Part shown: positions 44,720 through 54,355 of the stretch, in pieces
Position numbering within the stretch: the stretch's first letter is position 1
How the letters are laid out: every line of letters starts with the position of its first letter
Source: Erythrobacter crassostreae
GTDB taxonomy: Bacteria; Pseudomonadota; Alphaproteobacteria; Sphingomonadales; Sphingomonadaceae
Length of the DNA stretch: 64,000 nucleotides
Direction of reading: 5' to 3'
Assembly: GCF_019204045.1 (NCBI RefSeq)
Contig: NZ_JAGSPC010000001.1
Location: 558,001-622,000, forward strand
Program-made: the position numbers and the translations under genes
Notes under the pieces: model-generated
What the model was told of the DNA's origin: nothing
Database searches by the model: none
What the model saw: only the letters and a program-made list of their open reading frames with translations

Positions 44720-46315
44720 ATGATCCGGTTCGCCGCCCTGCTCGATACACTGGTCTACACCACCAGCCGCAACCGGAAGCTCGCTCTGATCGCGGAATAT
44801 CTTCGCGAAACGCCTGACCCCGATCGCGGTTTTGCGATGGCCGCCTTGACCGGAGAGCTAGATTTTCCCGCAGTCAAATCGTCAACCGTCCGCAATCTGA
44901 TGAAGGACCGCGTCGATCCTGTTTTGTGGACGCTGAGCCGCGATTTTGTAGGTGATACGGCTGAAACCGCCAGCCTGCTCTGGCCCGGCCCGCAGCAACC
45001 CACCGGCGAAGAGCCAAGTGTGGCCCAAGTGGTCGATATGTTGAGCGCGATGAATCGCAACACAGCACCTCAGGAATTGCCGAAACTGCTCGACCGGCTT
45101 GATCCGAATGGCCGTTTTGCCTTGATCAAGCTGGCCACAGGAGGGATGCGGATTGGCGTGTCCGCCCGCCTTGCCAAGACAGCGTTCGCACAAGCCTTTG
45201 ATGTGTCTGTCGAAGATGTTGAAGAGTATTGGCACGCATTGGAAGCGCCCTATCCGGAACTGTTCGCTTGGGCCGCAGATGGCGGCGATCCGCCGGATGT
45301 CTCTAACCGCCCGCTGTTCCGCCCGTTCATGCTCGCCCATCCTTTGGAAGAGACCGAAGTCGACCTCGCTGAATACGCCGCAGAATGGAAATGGGACGGC
45401 ATTCGCGTGCAATTGGTACGGGTTGCAGGCGAATCGAGGCTCTATTCACGCAGCGGTGACGACATTTCTGCGACCTTCCCCGAATTGCTCGATGTGCTTC
45501 CGATGGATGCGGTATTGGATGGCGAATTGCTTGTGCGCGGAACTGCGCAGGGCGGTGAAGCGGGCGGCGCGGCCAGTTTCAACGCGCTTCAGCAAAGGCT
45601 CGGACGCAAGACGGTATCCAAGAAAATGCTCGCCGAAGCGCCTGCCTTTGTCCGGCTGTATGATGCGATGATTATCGAAGCCGAAGACGTGCGCGAACAG
45701 CCATGGAGCGAGCGCCGTAAATCTCTGGAGGCGTTGATGCCGCGCCTGCCGGAAAGCCATTTCGACATCTCCGCCATTGTCGAGGCGCGTGACTTTACTC
45801 ACCTCGCCGAAATCCGCGAAGGGGCTCGCGATGACGCGATCGAAGGGCTCATGCTCAAACGCCGTGACAGCCCCTACATCGCGGGCCGGAAAGTTGGATA
45901 TTGGTACAAATGGAAACGCGATCCGCTGCTGATTGATTGCGTCATGATGTACGCGCAGCGCGGCAGCGGCAGGCGATCCAGTTTCTATTCCGATTACACT
46001 TTCGGTTGCTGGGACGGTGATCCGGATAAAGGCGCGGAATTGCTTCCCGTAGGAAAAGCCTATTCCGGCTTCACCGATGCCGAGCTTAAAAAGCTCGACA
46101 AGCTGGTGCGGCAGACCACGCTCAACAGGTTCGGCCCCGTGCGCGAGGTGGAACGGACGCTGGTGTTCGAAGTTGCATTCGACAGCGTGCACACCTCAAA
46201 ACGCCACAAAAGCGGCCTCGCCATGCGCTTCCCCCGCATCCACCGTATCCGATGGGACAAACCAGTGCACGAGGCCGACCGGATTGAGGGCTTGCGAGCG
46301 CTGATCAGGGATTAG
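44720..46315 (+). CDS. ATP-dependent DNA ligase (bacterial exonuclease-associated type)
   Basis: Protein of 531 aa. The N-terminal DNA-binding domain (1-200) is followed by the nucleotidyltransferase domain with the adenylated lysine Lys224 in EWKWDGIR, then SRSGDDISATFPEL, VLDGELLV and EGLMLKRRDSPYIAGRKVGYWYKWKRD (motifs IIIa-V), and an OB domain to the end. This is the LigB/LigC-like family that travels with the MBL exonuclease. The partner helicase and phosphoesterase of the full module are not next to it here. Confidence 0.93.
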   Translation: MIRFAALLDTLVYTTSRNRKLALIAEYLRETPDPDRGFAMAALTGELDFPAVKSSTVRNLMKDRVDPVLWTLSRDFVGDTAETASLLWPGPQQPTGEEPSVAQVVDMLSAMNRNTAPQELPKLLDRLDPNGRFALIKLATGGMRIGVSARLAKTAFAQAFDVSVEDVEEYWHALEAPYPELFAWAADGGDPPDVSNRPLFRPFMLAHPLEETEVDLAEYAAEWKWDGIRVQLVRVAGESRLYSRSGDDISATFPELLDVLPMDAVLDGELLVRGTAQGGEAGGAASFNALQQRLGRKTVSKKMLAEAPAFVRLYDAMIIEAEDVREQPWSERRKSLEALMPRLPESHFDISAIVEARDFTHLAEIREGARDDAIEGLMLKRRDSPYIAGRKVGYWYKWKRDPLLIDCVMMYAQRGSGRRSSFYSDYTFGCWDGDPDKGAELLPVGKAYSGFTDAELKKLDKLVRQTTLNRFGPVREVERTLVFEVAFDSVHTSKRHKSGLAMRFPRIHRIRWDKPVHEADRIEGLRALIRD

Positions 46316-46364
46316 GTTGTAATTTGCAACGGAATTGTTATCTCTGCCGAAAGGGAGAAATCAA

Positions 46365-46877
46365 ATGAATCTCTACGATCAGTCCATCGCCGTATATCGC
46401 TCACGCCTCGACACGCTTTCCGACTTGCTGACAAAGGCTGCGGCACATCCGAAAGGTGATGCCCTGCTTGAATCCAAGCTGGCCGACGACATGCATCCGC
46501 TTGCAACGCAAATCCGCTTTGTCGCGAACCTTCCCGGAGAGGCCTTGCCCCGTCTCAGCAAACGCGAATTTGCCTCTCGCGATGACAACGAAACGACAAT
46601 CGCCGGCGCTCAGGCGGTGATCGAAGAGATGAAGGCGCTGCTGGACAGCATCGAGGCATCAGAGCTTGTATCCGCAGATGAAACACTCGTCGTGGACCTG
46701 CCAAACGGCATGCAATTCACTCTAACGGCTGAGCAATACGTGCAGGATTGGTCGCTGACCAATTTCTATTTCCACCTCACCACCGCTTATGCGATTTTAC
46801 GGATGGAAGGGCTCGATATCGGCAAGATCGATTTCATGCCGCACATGATGAAGCATGTCTCGAAGATGCCCGGCTAA
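46365..46877 (+). CDS. DUF1993 family protein
   Basis: About 170 aa; the ATG at 46365 has AAGGGAG a few bases upstream. DUF1993 proteins are DinB-like four-helix bundles. MNLYDQSIAVYRSRLDTLSD at the start, LADDMHPLATQIRFVAN in the second helix, and NFYFHLTTAYAILRMEGLDIGKIDFM at the end match the family. A metal site may be formed by His in DDMHPL and FHLTTAY. Function is unknown. Confidence 0.88.
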   Translation: MNLYDQSIAVYRSRLDTLSDLLTKAAAHPKGDALLESKLADDMHPLATQIRFVANLPGEALPRLSKREFASRDDNETTIAGAQAVIEEMKALLDSIEASELVSADETLVVDLPNGMQFTLTAEQYVQDWSLTNFYFHLTTAYAILRMEGLDIGKIDFMPHMMKHVSKMPG

Positions 46878-46963
46878 CGCGCGAAACTTTCCTACTCGGC
46901 CCAATCATGCGAGGTCGGTGATGTTCTTTGACATTGTCGATCCCGCGCAAAAGTTGGGAAGTT

Positions 46964-47060
46964 GTCACCTGTGTCCTACTTATAGGTTTAGCTTCAACTT
47001 CAACGCTTTACCTATGTAGGACACGCATGACACTTGCCTGATTTGTCATGTGTTTCCTAC
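46964..47060. repeat. Three copies of a 16-mer with long dyad symmetry
   Basis: Copies of GTCAnnnGTGTCCTAC lie at 46964-46979 (plus), 47016-47031 (minus) and, as GTCATGTGTTTCCTAC, 47045-47060 (plus). The first two form an inverted repeat extended by ATAGGT/ACCTAT (46982-46987 and 47010-47015) around a 22-nt loop. CATGACA and TGTCATG (47026-47032 and 47044-47050) form a second stem. It fills the gap between two convergent genes. Confidence 0.8.
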
Positions 47061-47062
47061 AA

Positions 47063-47641
47063 TCAACCCATCGCGTCTTTCACCGCCTCAGCATGGTGTT
47101 TTGCGTTTTCGGCATAGTGCGCGGTCCCGATTTTCATGCCAGCGATTGCGCCTTCGCCCAACTCTTTCAGACGCTTCGCCGGACGGCCCGCCCATAGCTC
47201 CCGCTCGCCCATCACTTTGCGTTCTGTCAGCATTGCGCCTGCCGCGAGCATAGCGTCGCTACCGATCACGGATTTGTTCATCGCAATCGCGCCAAGACCT
47301 ACAAAGCCGCGATCATGGATCGTGCAGCCATGCACCATGGCCATGTGGCCGATCAGCACGTCATCACCGATAATCAGGGCCGAGCCTTCTTCATCGCCTG
47401 GACGGGGCGGATCGCAGTGCAGGACGCTGCCGTCCTGAACATTGCTGCGTTCGCCAATCCGGATGGTGAATACATCCGCGCGCACCACGCAATTGTACCA
47501 GATCGAACTGCCTGCCCCGATCTCGACATCACCAATGATCGTCGATCCCGGCGCGATAAAGGCAGTGTCGTGAATTTTCGGCGTCTTGCCGTGAATCGAA
47601 ATGATGTTTGCGCCCGGAAATCGCGTATCGGTCATCGTCAT
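47063..47641 (-). CDS. Gamma carbonic anhydrase family protein
   Basis: About 192 aa from the ATG at 47641, which overlaps the upstream stop as TGATG and has GGAG 9 nt before it. It is a left-handed beta-helix with IGDVEIGAGSSIWYNCVVRAD, the histidine-bearing RSNVQDGSVLH and IGHMAMVHGCTIHD; the three zinc-type histidines are present. The C-terminal helix is ELGEGAIAG...YAENAKHH. The family includes true Cam-type enzymes and related acyltransferase-fold proteins, so activity is not certain. Confidence 0.91.
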   Translation of the reverse strand: MTMTDTRFPGANIISIHGKTPKIHDTAFIAPGSTIIGDVEIGAGSSIWYNCVVRADVFTIRIGERSNVQDGSVLHCDPPRPGDEEGSALIIGDDVLIGHMAMVHGCTIHDRGFVGLGAIAMNKSVIGSDAMLAAGAMLTERKVMGERELWAGRPAKRLKELGEGAIAGMKIGTAHYAENAKHHAEAVKDAMG

Positions 47642-48195
47642 CAGGTCGTCTCCCATTGCTCTTTGGTGAGCGAGTATTGAATGGTCGGGTTGTCTTCGGG
47701 TGGAAAGGCCGCATCGGAAAAATCGAGGTCTTTTCGGCGTCGCATGCCGAGCTTTTCCATCAATTTCCAGCTGCCGATATTCGCATTGCTGGTAAGCGCG
47801 ACAAGATACGGGGCACCGATGGAATGGAACGCCCAATCAATCACGCCGCGCATTGCCTCGTGCGCGTAACCACGCCGCCAGCGATCCTCGCGCACCAGCC
47901 AGCCAATTTCGAAATCGCCAATGTTTGGTGCGAGCGGATTGTCCACGCGCTTCATCCCGCAATGACCGACGAGATCACCGCTCACCTTCTCGATCATCAT
48001 CATAAAGCCAAAGCCTTCACGCGCGAACCAGCCCATGCTCTTGGCATGCTTTGCCTCAATTTCGTGAAGCTCAATCACTCCGCCTAGATGTTCCATCACC
48101 GCCGGTGTGTTGAGCACCCGATCTTGAAGCACGGCGTCGCCTTCATCAATTTTGCGCAGGATCAGCCGCTCGGTTTCGAGCACAAGGTCACCCAT
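47641..48195 (-). CDS. GNAT N-acetyltransferase (RimJ/RimL type), paralogue 1
   Basis: Protein of 184 aa. LETERLILRKIDEGDAV opens the Acetyltransf_3 fold, and FEIGWLVREDRWRRGYAHEAMRGVIDWAF contains the acetyl-CoA R/Q-x-x-G-x-G/A signature. NIGSWKLMEKLGMRRRKDL is the family end motif. It overlaps the next upstream GNAT gene by 8 nt and shares the same motif layout, so the two arose by duplication. Substrate is unknown. Confidence 0.88.
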   Translation of the reverse strand: MGDLVLETERLILRKIDEGDAVLQDRVLNTPAVMEHLGGVIELHEIEAKHAKSMGWFAREGFGFMMMIEKVSGDLVGHCGMKRVDNPLAPNIGDFEIGWLVREDRWRRGYAHEAMRGVIDWAFHSIGAPYLVALTSNANIGSWKLMEKLGMRRRKDLDFSDAAFPPEDNPTIQYSLTKEQWETT

Positions 48196-48760
48196 TAAGC
48201 TCGTCCCATTCCGCCCGTTCGATCCGGTAGACGATGATTGTTTTGCCCTTTGCCCAGCTAACTGAGTCTGGAAAATCCAGATCGCTCCGACGTTTCATGC
48301 CAAGCTTGATCATCAAGCCCCAACTTGGAACATTCTCTTCGACGGTCAAAGCGATGACATGCGACGCATCGAACCGGTCAAAGGCGATAACGAGCGATGC
48401 CTGCGCAGCCTCTTTGGCATAGCCGTGACCCCAAGCATCTTCGCGCAATCGCCATCCGGCCTCCATATCGCCGATCGGCCCTTCGGGTTCGTTGCAGCGT
48501 TTCAGCCCGCAAAACCCGATTATCTCACCGGACAAATTTCCGCCATCAGCTTTGCGCTCGACAACCCAGAATGTGTGGCCGGCCTCTTTTTTATATTTGA
48601 GCAAACGCTCCTGCACGCTTTCGCGGGTCGCTTCATCGGCAAGCCCGCCAAGATGGCGCATGACATTCGGCGTGTTCAGGTGCTTCCAGAAAGGCGCCCA
48701 ATCCTCATCACGCCAATCGCGCAGGATTAGACGCTCGGTCTCGTGACGAAAGTCAGCCAT
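48188..48760 (-). CDS. GNAT N-acetyltransferase (RimJ/RimL type), paralogue 2
   Basis: Protein of 190 aa with HETERLILRDWRDEDWAPFWKHLN, the acetyl-CoA loop REDAWGHGYAKEAAQASL and VPSWGLMIKLGMKRRSDLDFPDS. It overlaps both neighbours by 8 nt: the hemB stop upstream and its paralogue downstream. Protein, tRNA-modifying or small-molecule acetylation are all possible. Confidence 0.88.
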   Translation of the reverse strand: MADFRHETERLILRDWRDEDWAPFWKHLNTPNVMRHLGGLADEATRESVQERLLKYKKEAGHTFWVVERKADGGNLSGEIIGFCGLKRCNEPEGPIGDMEAGWRLREDAWGHGYAKEAAQASLVIAFDRFDASHVIALTVEENVPSWGLMIKLGMKRRSDLDFPDSVSWAKGKTIIVYRIERAEWDELNG

Positions 48761-49748
48761 TTAGAATGCGTGCGGCGACCGGGGCATGATAGGTCAAAAC
48801 GCCGGAACAACCGGCCCGTTTGAACGCGATGAGCTTCTCCATCAGCAACGCATCGCGGTCTCCGATGCCAGCCGCCTGAGCCGCTTCGATCATCGCGTAC
48901 TCACCGCTTACTTGATAAGCGAAGACCGGCACGCCGAATTGTTGTTTCACTCGGTAAATTATGTCGAGATAGGCTAGGCCTGGCTTCACCATCACGCTGT
49001 CGGCACCCTCGGCAATGTCGAGCTCAACCTCGCGCAGAGCCTCATCTCCGTTAGCAGGGTCCATCTGATAGGTTTTCTTATCGCCTTTCAGCAGGCCGCC
49101 CGAACCAACCGCATCGCGAAACGGGCCGTAAAATGCGCTGGCATATTTAGCAGCGTAGCTCATGATCTGGACATTGTGGTGATTGCCCATTTCCAGAGCC
49201 ATACGGATGGCATGAATGCGGCCATCCATCATGTCCGACGGTGCGATAATGTCGGCGCCCGCTTCTGCTTGATTGATGGCCTGATCGACGAGTGAGGCAA
49301 CAGTATCGTCATTCAAGACGTACCCCGCATCGTTCAGCAACCCGTCTTGCCCGTGACTGGTATAGGGATCGAGCGCGACATCAGTCAGCACGCCGATATC
49401 GTCGCCGCAGGCATCTTTGATAGCCTTAATCGCGCGGCACATCAGATTGTCAGGGTTGTGCGCTTCTTCGCCATTATCACTCCGCTTTTCAGCCGGTGTG
49501 TTCGGGAACAGCGCAATGACCGGTATACCAAGATCGACCGCCTCTTTTGCACGCGCCACAATCCCGTCTACCGACCAACGCGAAACACCCGGCAAGGTCG
49601 CCACCGGATCCTCGACACCGCTGCCTTCGGTCACAAAAAGCGGCCAGATCAAATCTGTCGGCGCGAGATGATTTTCACGGTGAAGCGCGCGGCTCCAGTT
49701 GTTGGCGCGCGTACGGCGCAGGCGTGTATTTGGATATTTTCCCGTCAT
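48753..49748 (-). CDS. hemB: Porphobilinogen synthase (delta-aminolevulinic acid dehydratase)
   Basis: About 331 aa from the ATG at 49748. It condenses two 5-aminolevulinates in tetrapyrrole synthesis. ALDPYTSHGQDGL, with no cysteine cluster, marks the magnesium rather than zinc type. IIAPSDMMDGRI and the Schiff-base lysine in VMVKPGLAYLDI are present. The final YAMIEAAQAAGIGDRDALLMEKLIAFKRAG region is typical. It overlaps the GNAT gene by 8 nt. Confidence 0.97.
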   Translation of the reverse strand: MTGKYPNTRLRRTRANNWSRALHRENHLAPTDLIWPLFVTEGSGVEDPVATLPGVSRWSVDGIVARAKEAVDLGIPVIALFPNTPAEKRSDNGEEAHNPDNLMCRAIKAIKDACGDDIGVLTDVALDPYTSHGQDGLLNDAGYVLNDDTVASLVDQAINQAEAGADIIAPSDMMDGRIHAIRMALEMGNHHNVQIMSYAAKYASAFYGPFRDAVGSGGLLKGDKKTYQMDPANGDEALREVELDIAEGADSVMVKPGLAYLDIIYRVKQQFGVPVFAYQVSGEYAMIEAAQAAGIGDRDALLMEKLIAFKRAGCSGVLTYHAPVAARILNG

Positions 49749-49811
49749 AACGGCGAGGTGTAGCCGCAATTGGCTCGCCGCCGCAATGCAAAGTCAGAGG
49801 ATCGTATTTTT

Positions 49812-51515
49812 CTAGTTGTCGTACCGGGCAGCAAGGTCGATTTTCTCGATCTCACGGGTGGGTTCTTCCAACTCGGTTGGCAATGCCTCGAGGTCAGTTA
49901 GCGCCGCTCCGACTTCGATTTCTTTAAGACGGTTCAACTGCTGCTTGAATTCGGCAAGTTCAGTTCCGGAAAGCTGGGCACGGGTGACGAATTTTACGCT
50001 GGCCGGATTGATAGAGCGGCCACCGCGATACATCTCGTAATGAAGGTGTGGTCCAGTGGAGAGACCGGTCGAACCGACATAGCCGATCACCTGTCCGCGG
50101 CGGACTTGCTGGCCTCGGCTCACCGCCATCCGGCTCATATGGCAATACCGCGTCGATAGGTTTCCGCCATGGTTCAATTTCACCGCATTGCCGCAACCAC
50201 CGGCGCGCCCGGCCGACGCTACCGTTCCATCTGTTACCGCAACGATCGGAGTGCCCCGGCGCGCACGAAAATCAAGCCCCGAATGCATCCTGCGATAGCC
50301 AAGAATCGGATGGCGGCGCATGCCATAGCGCGACGAAATCGGACCGGGCACCGGAGCAACCAGACCGTTGCGCTGTTCACCCACTCCAGAGGCTTCGTAA
50401 AAGCGGCCTTGATCACCCCAACGCATCAACTGCGTTTTGGCCTGACCATCGCGGTCGATCCCTGCAAAGAGCAATTGACCCGCCTGCCGTTCGCCGGTTG
50501 CGGCACGGCGATAGGCAATCACAATGTCGAATTCGTCAGTCGAGCGGACTTGACGATCCATATCGATCTGATCGTCGAGCGCCTTGATATAATCCTGCAC
50601 CGCGCTCGCAGGAACTCCGGCGGCGCGCATCGAACGATAGAGGCTGGAGCCCACTTGGCCCCGAACCCGCAACGGCGTGTCATCCACACGGATAACATTT
50701 TTCTGAAGCGCAAGCGTGCCGCCCTGATCCGATTGATCGGTCACACCCTGACGAGCGACCTCAAGCTCCAGATCAAACCGCGCGCGGAATTTCAATGCAT
50801 CGAGAGGGCGCGGAGCTCCTTGCTCTGAACGCCGGCCCAATACGATGTCGATCTGCGTTCCGGGCTCAATCTCGGCAAGTGGCATGGCCTGTCCAACCAA
50901 TGCGCTCACTTGCCCGATGTCGGTGCCTGAAACACCCGCACGGCGCAGCATGCTCGAGAAACTGTCGCCCGGTGCAAGCGTGGCCAGAAGCGAGATTTGT
51001 GGCCGCTCCGGCGCGCTTTCCAACGGGATTACCCTGGTGGTTGGCCCCATCCGGCGGCCGCTATCCGCGCCAAGCGCCAGCGGCATGATCATCTGGCTTC
51101 GGAACTCATCACGGATTTCTTCGCTTTCGGGCATCGCGGTGCGCGCTTCGAGCGGGTCCATGCTGGGCCAGAACATCAGCGCCACTGCGCCGAGCCCGAT
51201 CATCGTGCCCAATCCGCGGAACCACCGGCGGCTGCCGATATCCTCCGCCAAGTCCGGGGTCAGATCGAGGCTTTCCATCCAATTGCTGGTCGAAGCTCTC
51301 CATCCATCATAGCGCTCACCAACATTACCGAAGCCGGACAAAAGGCGTTGCTTGACGGAAACAGCTTTGGTCGGCTGGGAATTCTGGACGTAGTGTGCAA
51401 GCCCTTCGATAGTCGAAGGATCTAAGCCGGAAGTGCCGCGCGCATCGCCTTCGGCACCGAACAGCTCTTCCTGCTGTTCGGCGGTGCCTCCAGAGATGTC
51501 ACGCGTGTGATCCAA
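49812..51515 (-). CDS. M23 family metallopeptidase with N-terminal anchor and OapA/LysM-like region
   Basis: About 567 aa if started at the TTG at 51515, which has AAGGAA about 8 nt before it; a TTG at 51539 has no such motif. A cytoplasmic lead (1-100) is followed by one hydrophobic segment (about 103-120), a LysM/OapA-like substrate-facing region (about 170-250), and an intact M23 domain (about 400-500) with the zinc residues in MHSGLDF and HLHYEMY. It is probably an inner-membrane-anchored DD-endopeptidase. First gene of the hemB operon. Confidence 0.9.
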   Translation of the reverse strand: MDHTRDISGGTAEQQEELFGAEGDARGTSGLDPSTIEGLAHYVQNSQPTKAVSVKQRLLSGFGNVGERYDGWRASTSNWMESLDLTPDLAEDIGSRRWFRGLGTMIGLGAVALMFWPSMDPLEARTAMPESEEIRDEFRSQMIMPLALGADSGRRMGPTTRVIPLESAPERPQISLLATLAPGDSFSSMLRRAGVSGTDIGQVSALVGQAMPLAEIEPGTQIDIVLGRRSEQGAPRPLDALKFRARFDLELEVARQGVTDQSDQGGTLALQKNVIRVDDTPLRVRGQVGSSLYRSMRAAGVPASAVQDYIKALDDQIDMDRQVRSTDEFDIVIAYRRAATGERQAGQLLFAGIDRDGQAKTQLMRWGDQGRFYEASGVGEQRNGLVAPVPGPISSRYGMRRHPILGYRRMHSGLDFRARRGTPIVAVTDGTVASAGRAGGCGNAVKLNHGGNLSTRYCHMSRMAVSRGQQVRRGQVIGYVGSTGLSTGPHLHYEMYRGGRSINPASVKFVTRAQLSGTELAEFKQQLNRLKEIEVGAALTDLEALPTELEEPTREIEKIDLAARYDN

Positions 51516-51574
51516 ACTGATATTCCTTATCTGCCACAAATGGCATCTGGCTTTTTGCTCTCTGGCGGAAATCC

Positions 51575-54355
51575 ATGGAGAAACAAAGTAAACGCAGGGT
51601 TAAGCAGCGACCAACTGACTCGCGTCTGCGGTGGGCCGATCTACGCAGTTATCCGTATTCGGAAAAGAGACATCAGCAGACCCATTGCGACCTGTCCCTA
51701 AGCCTGACACAAGCCGAAATTGTTGTGATCAATCATTCGAGCAATTCACGTGTGCGGGCGGTGCTCGGCCCCACCAATACCGGCAAGACTCATCTCTCGA
51801 TTGAGCGCATGTGCGCCCATTCGAGCGGAATGATGGGTTTTCCGCTGCGCCTGCTTGCGCGCGAAGTGTACGACCGTGTGCGAGCGATCAAGGGTGACGA
51901 TTCTGTCGCACTAATCACCGGCGAACAACGGATCGAGCCGCCAAAGGCCCGCTATTTCTGTTGCACGATGGAGGCGATGGATCGGCTCGGCGGGGGCCAC
52001 GCTTTCGTTGCGATTGACGAAGCGCAGATTGGCGCAGATCCCGAACGCGGCCATATTTTCACCGATAGACTGCTGAATGCGCGCGGGCGGGAAGAAACGA
52101 TGATCCTAGGCTCGGCTACGCTTGAGCCGATTGTAAAGGCGCTGATCCCGGGTGCGGAAATGGTCGAGCGGCCTCGGTTCTCAACGCTGACGCATTCGGG
52201 ATCAGCCAAGCTTTCACGCCTCCCACCGCGCAGCGCGGTCGTCGCCTTCTCGACAGAGCAGGTGTACGCGATGGCCGAAGCATTGCGGCGTTTCCGCGGC
52301 GGGGCGGCGGTTGTGATGGGGGCGCTTTCACCGGAAACCCGCAACAAACAAGTCGAGCTGTTTCAGAATGGCGAGGTTGATTACATCGTGGCAACAGATG
52401 CCATCGGCATGGGATTAAATCTCGACCTCAATCATGTCGCGTTTGCAGCTCTTTCCAAATTCGATGGACGGCGGAAACGGCGCCTCACCCCGGCGGAAAT
52501 GGCGCAAATCGCGGGGCGCGCGGGGCGGCATCAGCGTGATGGCAGTTTTGGCACACTTACCGGCGGCGGCAGCAGATCGGGCGCGCCGCTCGAATTTACC
52601 GATGAAGAAGTTTTCGCGATCGAAGAGCACAAATTCGCTCCGCTGACAAAGCTGCATTGGCGCGAGGCCGAACCCCGTTTTGAAACACTGCAAGTCCTAA
52701 TCGGCGATCTCGAAAGCCGTCCGCGCCACGATGTCCTTCGCGGTGCCCCGCAAGCCATCGATCTGGCCGTGCTCAAACGTCTGGTAGAAGATCCAATTGC
52801 AAAAAGTGTGCGAGGGTCCGGATTGGTTCGCCGATTTTGGGAGGCATGTTCGCTACCGGATTTCCGGCAAATCGGGGTCGATCCGCACTCACGCTTTGTC
52901 GCCCGGTTATGGCAGGATTTATCAAAGGGTTATTTGGGCGCGGATTTTGTTGCCGCGCGGATTGCCGAACTCGACCGGACTGGCGGAGACATAGACACTT
53001 TGCAGGGCAGGATAGCCGCGATCCGATCCTGGGCTTATATTTGCCAACGGCCCGACTGGGTTCTAGCGCGAGATGAAATGGCTGCTAGGGCGCGTGCAGT
53101 CGAAGCGAAACTATCGGATGCGTTGCATGCGCGGCTCACCGAACGCTTTGTCAATCGAAGGACGACAATACTGATGAAATCGCTTGGGCAAGATGCCAGC
53201 GCACTCCCTGTAACGCTTGAGACTGATGGCCGCGTGACCGTCGAAGGCGAATTGATCGGCAATCTGGAAGGCTTCCGCTTTACCGTTGATGCCGGAACCG
53301 GCCTTGCCGATCGCAAGATGCTGCTTTCTGCCGGAGAGAAAGCCTTGCCCGCCATTTTGGCGCAGCGGGCTGAATGGTTGCTTGGCGAAGGGATTGCGGA
53401 GCTGGCAATCGAGCGAGGCGCAATTCGGTGGCAGGGACGCGAGCTTGCAACCATCGAAATGCCAGATGATTTCGCAACCCCGCGCCTGACCCTGTCCCGC
53501 GATATCGCGCTGCTAGTTGATCCAGCGCGCGGAAAGCTGGAGGCCGGGCTAACTGAATGGCTGACCGCCAAGCTCGATCCTCTTACCCCTTTGCGCAAAC
53601 TTGCCGAAGCAGCGCGCAATCCCGAAGCTGGATCGCAGGCACGTGCCCTCTTGATCACGCTGATCGATGCTCGCGGCGTTATCAGCCGAGAGAAAGCTGG
53701 CCTTGAACATCTGCCCAAAGAAATGCGCCCCTTTTTGCGAAAGTTGGGTGTTACATTCGGCGCGCTGGATATCTTTGCGCATATGTTGCTCAAACCTGCG
53801 CCGCGCCAATTGCTCCACGCGCTAGGCTTGGACAAGCGGCCGTTGCAGGATGCGATGTTGCCAGTGCTAAGTGACGCGAAGAGCCTTCCTGCTGGTTACC
53901 GCCCCGCAGGATCGCAGGTAATCCGCGTTGATTTGGCCGAAAAGATCCTGCGCGCGGCATTTGATGCGCGGGCGAAAGCCACAGACAAGACCTCTAAAGA
54001 CCGCAACCCTCGCTTCCGCCTTAATCTCGCTTTGCCGATTTCCATAGGCTTGGAAGAAGAGAATGCGCGGCGGCTGCTCGGCAGCGCTGGCTTTAAGGTT
54101 CAGCGCGCACGGATATTAGCCGAAGACACCCAGGGCCCGCCCGCGCCGGACAGTTGGACGTGGCGACCACGCCGCCCTGGTGAACCATCAAAGCGCCAAG
54201 GCAAACCGGATGATCGCAAGGGCAAGGGTCCAGGCAATCGGCGCGGGAAGCCTAAAGGCAAAGGCGGACCTCGTCCGCCAAAACCGCAAGTCGATACCGG
54301 TCCGGCGAGAGCCGGCGGCGCATTCGATGGATTGGCGGACTTGCTGGGCGGATGA
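51575..54355 (+). CDS. SUV3-like DExH RNA helicase
   Basis: Up to 926 aa. The first 50 residues look unconserved, and the GTG at 51725 (INHSSNSRVRAVLGPTNTGKTH) is a serious alternative start. Walker A is GPTNTGKT, motif II is DEAQ in AIDEAQIGADPERG, and motif VI is QIAGRAGRH, as in mitochondrial SUV3. A helical C-terminal domain follows (about 500-850), and the end (about 870-926) is Lys/Arg/Gly/Pro-rich, likely RNA-binding. It should take part in RNA turnover. It overlaps the S4 gene by 4 nt. Confidence 0.92.
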   Translation: MEKQSKRRVKQRPTDSRLRWADLRSYPYSEKRHQQTHCDLSLSLTQAEIVVINHSSNSRVRAVLGPTNTGKTHLSIERMCAHSSGMMGFPLRLLAREVYDRVRAIKGDDSVALITGEQRIEPPKARYFCCTMEAMDRLGGGHAFVAIDEAQIGADPERGHIFTDRLLNARGREETMILGSATLEPIVKALIPGAEMVERPRFSTLTHSGSAKLSRLPPRSAVVAFSTEQVYAMAEALRRFRGGAAVVMGALSPETRNKQVELFQNGEVDYIVATDAIGMGLNLDLNHVAFAALSKFDGRRKRRLTPAEMAQIAGRAGRHQRDGSFGTLTGGGSRSGAPLEFTDEEVFAIEEHKFAPLTKLHWREAEPRFETLQVLIGDLESRPRHDVLRGAPQAIDLAVLKRLVEDPIAKSVRGSGLVRRFWEACSLPDFRQIGVDPHSRFVARLWQDLSKGYLGADFVAARIAELDRTGGDIDTLQGRIAAIRSWAYICQRPDWVLARDEMAARARAVEAKLSDALHARLTERFVNRRTTILMKSLGQDASALPVTLETDGRVTVEGELIGNLEGFRFTVDAGTGLADRKMLLSAGEKALPAILAQRAEWLLGEGIAELAIERGAIRWQGRELATIEMPDDFATPRLTLSRDIALLVDPARGKLEAGLTEWLTAKLDPLTPLRKLAEAARNPEAGSQARALLITLIDARGVISREKAGLEHLPKEMRPFLRKLGVTFGALDIFAHMLLKPAPRQLLHALGLDKRPLQDAMLPVLSDAKSLPAGYRPAGSQVIRVDLAEKILRAAFDARAKATDKTSKDRNPRFRLNLALPISIGLEEENARRLLGSAGFKVQRARILAEDTQGPPAPDSWTWRPRRPGEPSKRQGKPDDRKGKGPGNRRGKPKGKGGPRPPKPQVDTGPARAGGAFDGLADLLGG

